NCBI RefSeq assembly: GCF_000069945.1
Contig: NC_010545.1
Span: forward strand, 1,674,001 to 1,738,000
Direction of reading: 5' to 3'
Source: Corynebacterium urealyticum DSM 7109
GTDB lineage: Bacteria > Actinomycetota > Actinomycetes > Mycobacteriales > Mycobacteriaceae
DNA: 64,000 nucleotides
Shown: one piece after another, positions 16,736-25,749 of the stretch
How the letters are laid out: the number at the start of each line of letters is the position of its first letter
Position numbering within the stretch: the stretch's first letter is position 1
Made by a program: the position numbers and the translations under genes
Notes under the pieces: model-generated
Told to the model about the DNA's origin: nothing
What the model saw: the letters and a program-made list of their open reading frames with translations, nothing else
Database searches by the model: none

Positions 16736-17845
16736 GTGAAGCTCAACCGCCTCGCTCCTGCTGCAGTACTGACTGCAGCCGCTCTCACCCTGACCGCCTG
16801 CGGCGGCAACTCCGCCACCGGTGACCAGGAGGCTAGCTCCGGCAACGACGGCCAGCAGGTCTCCGGCAATATCGTTGGTATTGGCGCTTCTTCCCAGAAG
16901 GCCGCCATCCAGGCGTGGACCACCGACTTCTCTGCTCAGAACTCCGGCGCGAACATCAACTACTCCCCGGATGGCTCCGGCGCAGGCCGCAAGCAGTTCC
17001 TGGCAGGCAAGGCCGACTTCGCCGGTTCCGATGCCTTCATGGATGAAGACGAGATCGCTCAGTCCAAGAAGGTCTGTGGCGAAAACGGCGCCTTCGAGTT
17101 CCCGGTCTACGTCTCCCCGATCGCCATCGCCTTCAACCTCAAGGGCGTGGACAAGCTGAACCTCGACGCCGCCACTGTCGCGAAGATCTTTGCCGGCAAG
17201 ATCACCAAGTGGAACGACCCGGAGATCGCCAAGCTGAACCCGGAGGCAGACCTCCCGGACACCAAGATCACCGCCGTTCACCGCTCTGACGAGTCCGGCA
17301 CCACCAAGAACTTCACCGACTACCTCAACAAGGCCGCTGAGGCCGAGTGGCCTCACGAGGCTGCCGAGGAGTTCCCGGCTGAGTACGGTGGCGAGGCTGC
17401 ACAGGGCACTGACGGTGTCGTCTCCCTCGTCGCAGACACCGAGGGCGCGATCGGCTACGCCGACGCCTCCGCCATCTCCGACGACATGGGCAAGGCCGCC
17501 ATCAAGGTCGGCGAGGACTTCGTCGAGTACACCCCAGAGGCTGCCGCCAAGGTCGTCGACGAGTCCCCGGTTGCTGAGGGCCGCCACGAGGGCGACATCG
17601 CCGTCGAGCTAAAGCGCGACATCGACGCCGAGGGCGCTTACCCGATCGTCCTGGTCTCCTACCACATCGTCTGCTCCAGCTACGACAGCCAGGAGAAGGT
17701 CGACCTGGTCAAGGCCTGGGAGAACTTCGTCATCAGCGAGGAAGGCCAGCAGTCCGCAGCGGACAACGCCGGCTCCGCCCCGATCTCCGGCGAGATGCGC
17801 GACAAGATCACCAAGGTCCTCGACCAGATCGAGGTCAAGAAGTAA
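16736..17845 (+). CDS. pstS: Phosphate-binding lipoprotein PstS
   Basis: 369 residues from GTG 16736, behind GAAAGAAGAAAGG. The lipoprotein signal peptide ends in the lipobox LTAC (Cys22), so the protein is a lipid-anchored periplasmic phosphate receptor. The PBP family core shows the phosphate-contact motif SDESGTTKNFTDYL, and GSDAFMDE and VVSYHIVC are typical of PstS. It feeds phosphate to PstC/PstA. A hairpin after the gene separates it from pstC, which should allow more PstS than transporter. Confidence 0.95.
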   Translation: MKLNRLAPAAVLTAAALTLTACGGNSATGDQEASSGNDGQQVSGNIVGIGASSQKAAIQAWTTDFSAQNSGANINYSPDGSGAGRKQFLAGKADFAGSDAFMDEDEIAQSKKVCGENGAFEFPVYVSPIAIAFNLKGVDKLNLDAATVAKIFAGKITKWNDPEIAKLNPEADLPDTKITAVHRSDESGTTKNFTDYLNKAAEAEWPHEAAEEFPAEYGGEAAQGTDGVVSLVADTEGAIGYADASAISDDMGKAAIKVGEDFVEYTPEAAAKVVDESPVAEGRHEGDIAVELKRDIDAEGAYPIVLVSYHIVCSSYDSQEKVDLVKAWENFVISEEGQQSAADNAGSAPISGEMRDKITKVLDQIEVKK

Positions 17846-17883
17846 TAGCGTCGCGTTACTGACGCTCGCATCCTAAACACGAG

Positions 17884-17928
17884 GCTGGGTTGGTCTTTCG
17901 AAAACACCTCTCGAATGACCAACCCAGC
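17884..17928 (+). terminator. Attenuator-like hairpin between pstS and pstC
   Basis: GCTGGGTTGGTC pairs perfectly with GACCAACCCAGC, with an inner TTCGA/TCGAA pairing in the loop. There is no U-run after it, so partial read-through or 3' end protection of pstS mRNA is likely. Confidence 0.55.
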
Positions 17929-17998
17929 TTCACGTGTGAATCAGCCAAATTGATTTGCACCCCATACCACCCCTCACTCACCCCGCACAGGAGCTCTC

Positions 17999-18964
17999 TT
18001 GTCAGCTGACACAGCCACCGCTGCGCCCGCGAAGCAGGCAAAGAAGGGAACCGTCGTTAGGCCCGGGGACAGAATCTTTTCTTTCCTCGCCCTCGCCGCC
18101 GGCGTCCTGATCCTCGCCATCCTCGCTGGTGTCGCGTTCTTCCTCTTCCTGCAGTCCACGGACACCATCAAGGCGTCTTTCGACGACCCGTCGACCATCA
18201 CCGGTGGCCGTGGCTTCCTCCCCTACGTCTTCCCGCTGATCATCGGCACGCTGATCTCCGCGATCATCTCCCTGATCGTGGCCACCCCATTCGCCATCGG
18301 CATCGCCCTGTTCACGACGCACATGGCGCCCCGCAAGCTGGCTCCGGTGCTGGGGTACACGATCGACCTGCTGGCTGCCATCCCATCCGTCGTCTACGGC
18401 CTCTGGGGTCTCGCACTGTCCAGCAGCTTCGTTCCGCTCTACAGGTGGTTCGCGAAGTACCTGGGGTGGATCCCAATCTTCGCTCCGGATGACGACGGCG
18501 CTGTCTCCCAGACCGGCCGCACCCTGCTCACCGCCAGCCTGGTGCTGTCCATCATGATTCTGCCGATCATCACTTCCCTGGTCCGCGAGGTCTTCCTGCA
18601 GACCCCGCGCCTGCAGGAAGAAGCCGCCCTGGCGCTCGGCGCAACCCGCTGGGAAATGATCCGCATGGCCGTGCTGCCTTTCGGAATCTCCGGCATCGTC
18701 TCCGCCGTGATGCTGGGACTCGGCCGCGCGCTCGGCGAGACCATGGCGGTGGCCATGGTGCTCTCCTCCGGTGGCCTCATCGTTTCCCTGCTGCTCTCCG
18801 GTAACCAGACCATCGCGGCAGAGATCGCGCAGAACTTCCCCGAGGCAGCGGGCCTGCGCATGTCCGAACTCATCTCGATCGGCCTGGTTCTGTTCACCAT
18901 CACCCTGATCGTGAACATGACCGCGCGCTGGATCGTCGCACGCACGACCGTCAAGGGGCACTGA
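17999..18964 (+). CDS. pstC: Phosphate ABC transporter permease PstC
   Basis: 321 residues from TTG 17999, with CAGGAGCTCTC upstream. Six membrane segments follow a hydrophilic N-terminus. The ABC permease loop that contacts the ATPase is present (EEAALALGATRWEMIRMAVLP, near residues 205-225). It forms the membrane channel with PstA; pstA starts four bases after its stop. The unusual TTG start is supported by ribosome binding site spacing. Confidence 0.94.
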   Translation: MSADTATAAPAKQAKKGTVVRPGDRIFSFLALAAGVLILAILAGVAFFLFLQSTDTIKASFDDPSTITGGRGFLPYVFPLIIGTLISAIISLIVATPFAIGIALFTTHMAPRKLAPVLGYTIDLLAAIPSVVYGLWGLALSSSFVPLYRWFAKYLGWIPIFAPDDDGAVSQTGRTLLTASLVLSIMILPIITSLVREVFLQTPRLQEEAALALGATRWEMIRMAVLPFGISGIVSAVMLGLGRALGETMAVAMVLSSGGLIVSLLLSGNQTIAAEIAQNFPEAAGLRMSELISIGLVLFTITLIVNMTARWIVARTTVKGH

Positions 18965-18968
18965 TCTC

Positions 18969-20168
18969 ATGGTTGATAAGAAGAACACCGCGACCGCTGA
19001 AAACCCGCGCGAAGACACCCAGGCCCGTACGAAGGGCAACAGCAGCGCCTCACACCTAGTCACCAACCACCTGCCGAAGTGGGCCCCCTACGCCATCGTG
19101 GCTGGCTCCGTTGTCGCCGCGATCGTCGTCACGGCCCTCATCTCGGATGGTTTTTCCATCGCCCTGGCCGCGTTCCTGGCCGGCCTGTTCAACCTGGTGG
19201 TGACCTTCGCCTGGTCCAGCGCCGTTGAGGGTAAGCGCAAGGCCGTGGACCGCGTGGCCACCGTGCTCGTCTCCTCCGCCTTCGCCCTCGCACTGGTGCC
19301 GCTGGTCTCCCTGCTGTGGATGGCCATCGAAAAGGGCGGCCCGGTGCTGATCGAAAACAGCTCCCTGCTGAACCGCTCCATGGAGGGCATGAAGGGCATC
19401 TACGATAAGGAGTTCGCGGCCGGCGAGTCCGAGCTCATGGGTGGTTTCCACCACGCAATCGTCGGTACCCTGCTGATCACCCTCGCCGCGGCGATCATCT
19501 CCATCCCGATCGGTGTGCTCTGCGCGATCTACCTGGTGGAGTACGCCAACGACAAGAAGTCCGGCGCGCTCGGCCGTGCCATCACCTTCTTCGTGGACGT
19601 CATGACGGGCATCCCGTCCATCGTCGCTGGTCTGTTCGCGTTCTCCCTGTTCTCCACGGTGATCGAGCTGTTCGCCCCAGAGAACCTGACGGCCGCCAAG
19701 TCCGGCATCTCCGCCGCCGTGGCGCTCTCCGTTCTCATGATTCCGGTCGTGGTGCGTAACACGGAGGAGATCCTCCGGCTGGTGCCCCACGATCTGCGCG
19801 AGGCCTCCTACGCCCTGGGGGTGCCGAAGTGGAAGACCATCATGAAGATCGTTCTGCCGACCGCGATCTCCGGCATCCTGTCCGGCATCACCATCGCCAT
19901 CGCTCGTGTTATCGGTGAGACCGCCCCGATCATGGTCACCGCGGGCTTCGCCGCGAGCGTGAACTGGAACGTCTTCTCCGGGTGGATGTCCACCCTGCCG
20001 ACCTTCATCTACGACTCCGTGACGCGCCCGACCGCACCTGGTACCGCGGCCATCGCGTCCACCGACCGCGCCTGGGCCGCAGCCCTCGTGCTCATCGTCA
20101 TCGTGATGCTCCTCAACCTCGGCGCCCGCATCCTGTCGAAGGTGCTCGCCCCGAAGTCCGGCCGCTAA
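18969..20168 (+). CDS. pstA: Phosphate ABC transporter permease PstA
   Basis: 399 residues, longer than most PstA proteins because of a 30-residue hydrophilic N-terminus plus two extra membrane helices (about 40-60 and 90-110) before the core. The EAA-type loop (REASYALGVPKWKTIMKIVLP) is conserved. It pairs with PstC. After it, 20169-20318 is a 150-base leader with a CCCGGG/CCCGGG pairing, possibly an attenuator, before pstB. Confidence 0.93.
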   Translation: MVDKKNTATAENPREDTQARTKGNSSASHLVTNHLPKWAPYAIVAGSVVAAIVVTALISDGFSIALAAFLAGLFNLVVTFAWSSAVEGKRKAVDRVATVLVSSAFALALVPLVSLLWMAIEKGGPVLIENSSLLNRSMEGMKGIYDKEFAAGESELMGGFHHAIVGTLLITLAAAIISIPIGVLCAIYLVEYANDKKSGALGRAITFFVDVMTGIPSIVAGLFAFSLFSTVIELFAPENLTAAKSGISAAVALSVLMIPVVVRNTEEILRLVPHDLREASYALGVPKWKTIMKIVLPTAISGILSGITIAIARVIGETAPIMVTAGFAASVNWNVFSGWMSTLPTFIYDSVTRPTAPGTAAIASTDRAWAAALVLIVIVMLLNLGARILSKVLAPKSGR

Positions 20169-20318
20169 AGCTACCGGGAGATGTCGATCCCGGGCTCGAC
20201 CCCGGGGGCAACACCCCGAAAAGAAGAACTTAATCACCCACGCCGAGCCGGCGACGTCCCAAAGAAACCGGCTCCCCGCCCACCCGAAGCGGTGCGCACA
20301 CAAAACACTGGAGGAAAA

Positions 20319-21098
20319 ATGTCTAAGCAAATCGACATCGAGGATCTGAACATCTTCTACGGCGATTTCCGCGCGGTCGAGGGGGTGTCCATGACCATCG
20401 AGCCGAAGTCCGTCACCGCCTTCATCGGCCCGTCCGGCTGTGGTAAGTCCACCGTGCTGCGCACCCTAAACCGCATGCACGAGGTCATCCCGGGTGCCCG
20501 AGTCGAGGGCAGCGTGAAGATGGATGGCAAGGACATCTACGGCGCTGGCGTCGACCCGGTCAACGTCCGCCGCGAGGTGGGCATGGTCTTCCAGAAGGCC
20601 AACCCCTTCCCCACCATGTCCATCCAGGACAACGTGCTGGCCGGCGTTCGTCTGAACAACAAGAAGCTCTCCAAGTCTGAGGCCGACGAGCTGACCGAGA
20701 AGGCGCTGCGCGGCGCGAACCTGTGGGAGGAGGTCAAGGACCGCCTCGACAAGCCGGGCTCCGGCCTGTCCGGTGGTCAGCAGCAGCGCCTGTGCATCGC
20801 GCGTGCCATCGCCGTGGAGCCAGAGGTCCTGCTCATGGACGAGCCGTGCTCCGCGCTCGACCCGATCTCCACCCTGGCTATCGAGGACCTGATCAACACG
20901 CTGAAGGACCGCTTCACCGTCGTCATCGTGACCCACAACATGCAGCAGGCCGCGCGTGTGTCCGACAAGACCGCGTTCTTCAACATCGCGGGTGCCGGCA
21001 AGCCGGGCAAGCTGATCGAGTTCAACGACACCAAGCAGCTGTTCAGCAAGCCGGATAAGGAAGAGACCCAGAACTACATCTCCGGTCGATTCGGCTAA
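20319..21098 (+). CDS. pstB: Phosphate ABC transporter ATPase PstB
   Basis: 259 residues from ATG 20319 behind GGAGGAAAA; a longer open frame upstream lacks a start with a ribosome binding site. Walker [10 protein letters not shown] (37-45), signature LSGGQQQR (150-157), Walker B LLMDEP (171-176) and the H-loop (VTHNMQQ) are intact. It powers PstCA uptake of phosphate. It is the last gene of the operon, followed by a terminator. Confidence 0.96.
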   Translation: MSKQIDIEDLNIFYGDFRAVEGVSMTIEPKSVTAFIGPSGCGKSTVLRTLNRMHEVIPGARVEGSVKMDGKDIYGAGVDPVNVRREVGMVFQKANPFPTMSIQDNVLAGVRLNNKKLSKSEADELTEKALRGANLWEEVKDRLDKPGSGLSGGQQQRLCIARAIAVEPEVLLMDEPCSALDPISTLAIEDLINTLKDRFTVVIVTHNMQQAARVSDKTAFFNIAGAGKPGKLIEFNDTKQLFSKPDKEETQNYISGRFG

Positions 21099-21120
21099 AC
21101 CTGCGCTGGGGCTTCTTAAA

Positions 21121-21155
21121 GGGGTCTGTCGGGACATTCCCGGCAGGCCCCTTTT
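21121..21155 (+). terminator. Terminator after pstB
   Basis: GGGGTCTGTCGGGA pairs with TCCCGGCAGGCCCC (two G-U pairs), followed by TTTT. Confidence 0.8.
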
Positions 21156-21291
21156 CCTATGCTTGCCCAGGCGCACGAACAGACCCCGAGCCCTAAGCTC
21201 GAGCGATAAATACTCGCACGCACAGCCCAGCTGACGGGCTCAACCTCGGCGGCCACCCCGTCACTTGCTGCTCGGTGGTAAGACGGTGGTG

Positions 21292-22293
21292 ATGACTAAC
21301 TCGAATCACACCCCACTGTCCCTGATCGACTTCGCGCTGATTTTCGACGGCGAACGCCCCGGCGCCTCCTTCGAGCGCTCCGTGAGCTTCGCCCAGCGCG
21401 CCGAGCAGCTCGGCTTCAAGCGCATCTGGTACGCCGAGCACCACAACATGCGCTCCATCGCCAGCTCCGCGCCGGCGGTGCTCATCGCCCACGTCGCGGC
21501 GAACACCAACTCCATCAACCTGGGCGCGGGCGGCGTCATGCTGCCGAACCACTCCCCTCTCGTGGTCGCCGAACAGTTCGGCACTCTCGCGGAGCTGCAC
21601 CCGGGTCGCATTGACCTGGGCCTTGGCCGGGCACCTGGCACCGACCAGAACACCCTCCGCGCCCTGCGCCGCGACCCGCGCAATGCGGAGAACTTCCCCA
21701 GCGATGTCGCCGAACTCAACGGCTACCTCACGAACCGCTCCGTCGTCCCGGGGGTGCGGGCAGTCCCCGGCGCGGGAACGAACGTTCCGCTCTACATCCT
21801 CGGATCCTCCCTCTTCGGCGCGCAGCTCGCCGCGAAGCTGGGCCTGCCCTACTCCTTCGCCTCCCACTTCGCGCCGGCCGCGCTCGAGCAGGCGGTCAGC
21901 GTGTATCGGGAGAATTACCAGCCCTCCCCAGAGCACCCGGAGCCCTATGTGATCGCCGCGGTGAACGTCACCGCCGCCGATACCGAGGAGGACGCGCTCG
22001 AGCAGCACAAGCAGGTCGGCCGCAAGCGCGTCCGGGAAATGGCTTCCCGTGGCGGGCGGACTTTTACCGATGAGGAGCTGGATCTGGTGATCCAGTCCCC
22101 TGGCGGCCAGCAGATCCTCGACATGCTGCGTTACACCGCGGTCGGCACGGGCGAGCAGGTGCGGGAGTACCTCGAGTGGTTCACCCAGCATGCCCAGGCC
22201 GACGAGCTGATGATTTCCCTTAACGCGCCGTCGGGCGATCAGCAGCGTCGCGGGATGGAGATCCTGTCCGACGCGTGGGGCTTGTCCTCCTAA
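21292..22293 (+). CDS. LLM-class flavin-dependent oxidoreductase (luciferase-like)
   Basis: 333 residues from ATG 21292. The bacterial luciferase-like TIM barrel shows RIWYAEHHNM, GGVMLPNHSPLVVAEQFGTL and RIDLGLGRAPG, the pattern of the MsnO8-type subfamily. Such proteins use FMNH2 or F420 to oxidise varied substrates; the substrate here is unknown. No obvious operon partner. Its 3' end overlaps the convergent AbrB-family gene by 74 bases, so one of the two may be shorter in reality, although both frames look coding to the end. Confidence 0.8.
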   Translation: MTNSNHTPLSLIDFALIFDGERPGASFERSVSFAQRAEQLGFKRIWYAEHHNMRSIASSAPAVLIAHVAANTNSINLGAGGVMLPNHSPLVVAEQFGTLAELHPGRIDLGLGRAPGTDQNTLRALRRDPRNAENFPSDVAELNGYLTNRSVVPGVRAVPGAGTNVPLYILGSSLFGAQLAAKLGLPYSFASHFAPAALEQAVSVYRENYQPSPEHPEPYVIAAVNVTAADTEEDALEQHKQVGRKRVREMASRGGRTFTDEELDLVIQSPGGQQILDMLRYTAVGTGEQVREYLEWFTQHAQADELMISLNAPSGDQQRRGMEILSDAWGLSS

Positions 22294-23407
22294 GCCAGTC
22301 GATCACCGTGGGGGCAAACGCCCCTGCGATGAGCATTAGCAGGACGCGCAGGACCTGCACCACCGTCACCAGCGGATCGGAGCCCGAGTCGTGGGCGAAG
22401 GCCAGGACGGCGTACACTCCGCCCGGGACGGTGGCCAGGTAGGCGTCCAAAATATCGAAATCGCTGGCCCACGCGATGAACCAGCCGGTGGCCAGGGAGC
22501 TTGCCACCATGAGAAATAGCACGCCCAGCAGCATCGGAAGTGCCGCACTGAACTGCCGCAGCGCCCCCTTGGTGAGGGTGCCGCCGGCTTGGACGCCGAT
22601 GATCGCATAGGCCAGGTTCACGGCCAGGCCCTCGGGGAGCACAAACTCCTGGGGTACTCCCGCAGCGATCGCGGCCACGACCACCGCCATGGAGACAATC
22701 AGGTAGGGGCTAGGAATCTTGAACAGCGGGGCGGTGGCCTTCACGATCAGCCACACGAGCAGCCCAACCGCCAGGGCACCCAGCACGCCCTGCCAGGGGG
22801 TACGCCAGAAACTCCCCGCAGCGGCCGCCACCCCGTCCCACAGGCTTGGGTCCACGGCACCGGCAGCCTCCCCCGCACTGCCCGGGCCAACGCTGTCGGG
22901 GCCCGGAGCGTCCGAATAGGTGGACAACCACGCAACCAGCCCTGGCAGGGTAAACACGATCACGGTGAGCCGCAGGTACTGGGTCAGCGTGACGAACTGC
23001 ACGTCCGCGCGCACATCCCGGGCGATCAGCACCATCCCGGAGGCCCCGCCCGCGAGGGTGGCCAGCAGACCGGTTGCGCCGTCCACCCCGTTGACGCGGT
23101 GCAACAGCCACGCCCCAAAGGCGCACACCACAAGCGTGACCACCAGGGAAAGCGCGGCCGGAGCCAGATAACTGGCCACCTGGCCGCCACTGACGGTGGC
23201 CAAGGGACCTGCGCACAACATCGCGATGAGCACCTGGGCGGGCGTCATCAAAAAGGCAGGGGGAATCGTCGCCCGGCCACTGAACACGGCGTCGGCGCCG
23301 AAGACAACGAGAAAAGCAAAAATCCACGCCGCGGGAACCCCGATGGCGGTGCACAGAAGTGCCAACGCCAGCGAGATCGCACTCAGCGTGGAAATTCGAC
23401 CTAACAA
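22220..23407 (-). CDS. AbrB-family (ammonia monooxygenase-like) membrane protein
   Basis: 395 residues from TTG 23407 with a weak ribosome binding site. Ten to eleven hydrophobic segments form two internal repeats, typical of the AbrB/PF05145 family of putative permeases. Conserved Gly-rich stretches (GGASGMVLIARDV, VPGGVYAVLAF) are present. A loop of low complexity near residues 165-190 (Gly/Ser/Asp) joins the halves. The family's substrate is not established. The start is uncertain. Confidence 0.75.
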   Translation of the reverse strand: MLGRISTLSAISLALALLCTAIGVPAAWIFAFLVVFGADAVFSGRATIPPAFLMTPAQVLIAMLCAGPLATVSGGQVASYLAPAALSLVVTLVVCAFGAWLLHRVNGVDGATGLLATLAGGASGMVLIARDVRADVQFVTLTQYLRLTVIVFTLPGLVAWLSTYSDAPGPDSVGPGSAGEAAGAVDPSLWDGVAAAAGSFWRTPWQGVLGALAVGLLVWLIVKATAPLFKIPSPYLIVSMAVVVAAIAAGVPQEFVLPEGLAVNLAYAIIGVQAGGTLTKGALRQFSAALPMLLGVLFLMVASSLATGWFIAWASDFDILDAYLATVPGGVYAVLAFAHDSGSDPLVTVVQVLRVLLMLIAGAFAPTVIDWLRRTSPTRRTGSPSRDAADRPTAR

Positions 23408-23420
23408 GCCGAATCTTCAG

Positions 23421-23705
23421 TTAGCGAGTGGAAGCGAGCAGGCGCTGGATCTCGCGGACCTGCTTCTTCTCCTTACGCTTGGAGGAAACGGTTGCGGCGA
23501 CCAGCAGGACGACACCAGCGGCCACCCCTCCCAGCACCATCTGAACCTTCGGCTCGCGCAGGAAATCGGAGACCTGCCCACGAGCGTCATCTGCGAGGTT
23601 CTTCGGATCGGCGCGAAACGCGAGTTCGTCCAGCGTCTTGGCCAGCTGGTTGCGGGTGCGCTCAATGTCACGCTCGATAGCGTCGATACTCCGTGCCACG
23701 GACAT
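23421..23705 (-). CDS. DUF3618 membrane-anchored protein
   Basis: 94 residues from ATG 23705 behind AGGGAGT; a longer frame upstream is rejected. The N-terminal half (SIDAIERDIERTRNQLAKTLDEL) is the DUF3618 helical signature. One membrane helix (about 55-74) follows, then a basic tail (SSKRKEKK). The family is common in actinobacteria and of unknown function. It is divergent from bcp, with the shared 109-base region holding both promoters. Confidence 0.8.
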   Translation of the reverse strand: MSVARSIDAIERDIERTRNQLAKTLDELAFRADPKNLADDARGQVSDFLREPKVQMVLGGVAAGVVLLVAATVSSKRKEKKQVREIQRLLASTR

Positions 23706-23814
23706 ACTCCCTAAAAGACGGTAAAAATCAGTCGTTTCTTCTGAACAATTGTAGAGGATACGCAGCCATCGTGTGCGAAAGCCCACGGCTAGGCATCCGC
23801 GTAGGCTGGGCGGC

Positions 23815-24303
23815 ATGACGAAGAACAACGACACAGCAAACATCCGCCTCGCCGAGGGCGACGAGGCTCCGGGCTTCGCACTCACCTCTGACAAGGGTGA
23901 GACGATCGATCTGAAGGACTACCGCGGCAAGAAGGTGCTCGTGTACTTCTACCCACGCGCCAACACCCCGGGCTGCACCAAGGAGGCCTGCGACTTCCGC
24001 GACAACCTGGCTCAGCTGAATGACCAGAACATCGACGTGGTGGGCATTTCCCCGGATAAGCCGGAATCCCTGGCGAAGTTCCGCGACAAGTACGAGCTGA
24101 CCTTCCCGCTACTCTCCGACCCGGACAAGGCCGCCATGACGGCCTATGGCGCCTTCGGTGAGAAGAAGAACTACGGCAAGATCGTCCAGGGCGTGATCCG
24201 CTCGACCTTCCTCGTCGACGAGAAGGGCAAGATCGCCCTGGCCCGCTACAACGTCAAGGCCACCGGGCACGTCGTCCGCATTATGAAGGAGCTCGAGGCC
24301 TAG
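23815..24303 (+). CDS. bcp: Thiol peroxidase / peroxiredoxin BCP
   Basis: 162 residues from ATG 23815. Thioredoxin-fold peroxiredoxin Q with peroxidatic Cys54 and resolving Cys59 (TPGCTKEACDFRDN), five residues apart as in atypical 2-Cys BCP enzymes. It reduces H2O2 and alkyl hydroperoxides in the cytoplasm using thioredoxin. The region after it (24304-24472) holds a TATAGT -10-like box at 24437, placed to serve the tRNA-Leu gene. Confidence 0.94.
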   Translation: MTKNNDTANIRLAEGDEAPGFALTSDKGETIDLKDYRGKKVLVYFYPRANTPGCTKEACDFRDNLAQLNDQNIDVVGISPDKPESLAKFRDKYELTFPLLSDPDKAAMTAYGAFGEKKNYGKIVQGVIRSTFLVDEKGKIALARYNVKATGHVVRIMKELEA

Positions 24304-24472
24304 GACGTCGCCCCGGTGGCCGTTGCTGGTTCGGTTGCGGCCCCTCTCCTGGCAAGGCTGTTCCCACAGCGCTCGTCCGATCGTGATGCCATGATGAGTT
24401 TCCAGCACGGTTAGGTTTTCGCCCCGGCGGCGTTGCTATAGTGTTCCTAGCCGTGGCGGGACACCGCCACCT

Positions 24473-24554
<82 letters not shown>

Positions 24555-24564
24555 CTCATCAACA

Positions 24565-24600
24565 CCTCGTGACTATGCAGGTCACGGGGTTTTTTGTTTT
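24565..24600 (+). terminator. Terminator after tRNA-Leu (element-derived)
   Basis: CCTCGTGAC pairs with GTCACGGGG (one G-U), followed by TTTTTTGTTTT. It lies inside the island and replaces the original terminator, now at 34846. Confidence 0.85.
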
Positions 24601-24609
24601 CCGCACTCG

Positions 24610-25005
24610 TTACGCCACGTGGTCAAAATTTCGCCCATTTTCCGCCCAGTTAGACCTAACCCCGTGTCGAAAAGATGCAACTGGTTGTCGAGAATGATGG
24701 ACTGGTCCGCTTACCCCCCGCTGCCGCCGCACCCGCATGACATTGGCCACCAAGGCGACAAGCAGTGACGCGGCAGTATGGCGAAGGTCATGGCACGAGA
24801 TAGCCGGCGGGAGAGATTCTCTGCCCGCATGTGCCACGCCATCGCCGGGGCTGTACTGTAGGCGCACCCACGGCAGGGTCGCGGTGACCGTTTTGCCGGA
24901 ACGGATCATGTGCCGGGTTGGGTCATCACACATAGGCAGTACCCACGTGATCGGTGTCCCTGCCGCGAATGAGTCGCGGGATGAGCTCGCAGGACTATCG
25001 GCCAA
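24610..25005 (-). pseudogene. Relic of a tyrosine integrase (island integrase)
   Basis: The minus-strand frame contains the catalytic-box segment ISCHDLRHTAASLLVAL (about 24798-24748), typical of phage-type tyrosine recombinases (HxLRH). Nothing credible of the N-terminal domain remains, and the expected LGH and Tyr boxes are not readable after RRQRG, so the gene is dead. It sits immediately inside attL, where an integrase belongs, and probably brought in the island. The island can no longer excise by itself. The rest of 24600-25141 shows no other gene. Confidence 0.6.
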
Positions 25006-25141
25006 GCCTCGTCAATTCTTGAATCCATTGACTAGGGAAGCCCATCTAGTAGAATCATGTAGCCATAACTCCCCTCGTTGCAAGCAGGATATCCGCCCGA
25101 CCCCCCGTAACAGTCATGTCTTCGGATACCCACGTCACTAC

Positions 25142-25197
25142 TTGACCATAGATTGATGCAGCGATACGCTTTGAACATGTTCACTGAACAGGTTCAA
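25142..25197 (+). promoter_or_regulatory. Promoter and overlapping operator of the tetR-doxX operon
   Basis: -35 TTGACC (25142), 17-base spacer, -10 TACGCT (25165-25170). A 27-base near-perfect palindrome (25171-25197; each half begins TTGAACATGTTCA or its close match) covers the predicted start site and the ATG at 25177. Transcription would begin at or next to the ATG, giving a leaderless mRNA. The palindrome is a natural site for the encoded TetR protein, so autoregulation is likely. Confidence 0.6.
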
Positions 25198-25749
25198 TCA
25201 AATCGTGCCACTCAGAAGCAGACGACACGCAATAAGGTCTTAGATGCCGCCTATGCCCTTTTTGCGTCAGCCGGGTACGTAGATACAAATGTGCGCGCCA
25301 TCGCACAGAAGGCCAACGTCAGCGTTGGAACCGTTATGAATGTCGGGAGCAAGCAGTCGTTATTAATTCAAACCATCGGACATCGAATCACCATGATGCA
25401 CGATGAGCTCCGCGGACAATCAGACAACCTTATCGACGTTCTCGCTCCGTTCCTGAAAATGTTTACTGGTCAGGAAGAACTATCAAAAGCGTATGGCGCC
25501 GCCCTAATTACCCAAGGAAGCAACGGAGAGACACTCAAGGAGCTTCGAACTCTCTTGGTAGATGAAATCGTTTTGCGCCTGGGCAACATGCTCCCTAAAG
25601 ATGACGCTCAAGAGTTCGCGACAATCCTTTACAACATCTATCTTGGCTTACTTCTTGGCTGGGCTGCCGGCGCATACGACACCGACGAACTATCCATTCA
25701 CGCCAACAGTTCCATCTCCCGTCTTAAAATCGCGTACGGAGTAAACTAA
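25177..25749 (+). CDS. TetR-family transcriptional regulator
   Basis: 190 residues from ATG 25177, chosen because the promoter places the transcript start there; ATG 25156 and TTG 25153 lie in the spacer. The N-terminal HTH is clear (NKVLDAAYALFASAGYVDTNVRAIAQKANVSVGTV). The C-terminal ligand domain is helical and not recognisable to a ligand class. The DoxX-like gene starts within the stop codon (TAATG), so the pair is an autoregulated operon. The region is more AT-rich than the core chromosome, in line with transfer. Confidence 0.85.
   Translation: MFTEQVQSNRATQKQTTRNKVLDAAYALFASAGYVDTNVRAIAQKANVSVGTVMNVGSKQSLLIQTIGHRITMMHDELRGQSDNLIDVLAPFLKMFTGQEELSKAYGAALITQGSNGETLKELRTLLVDEIVLRLGNMLPKDDAQEFATILYNIYLGLLLGWAAGAYDTDELSIHANSSISRLKIAYGVN

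Noticed and set aside
18002..20330. Long minus-strand open frames opposite pstC and pstA
   Set aside because: They lie wholly antisense to well-conserved transporter genes, have low-complexity His/Gln/Asp/Gly-rich products and no ribosome binding sites; they result from high GC.
24737..25156. 139-residue plus-strand frame right of tRNA-Leu
   Set aside because: It is opposite the integrase relic and shows no start signal or domain.
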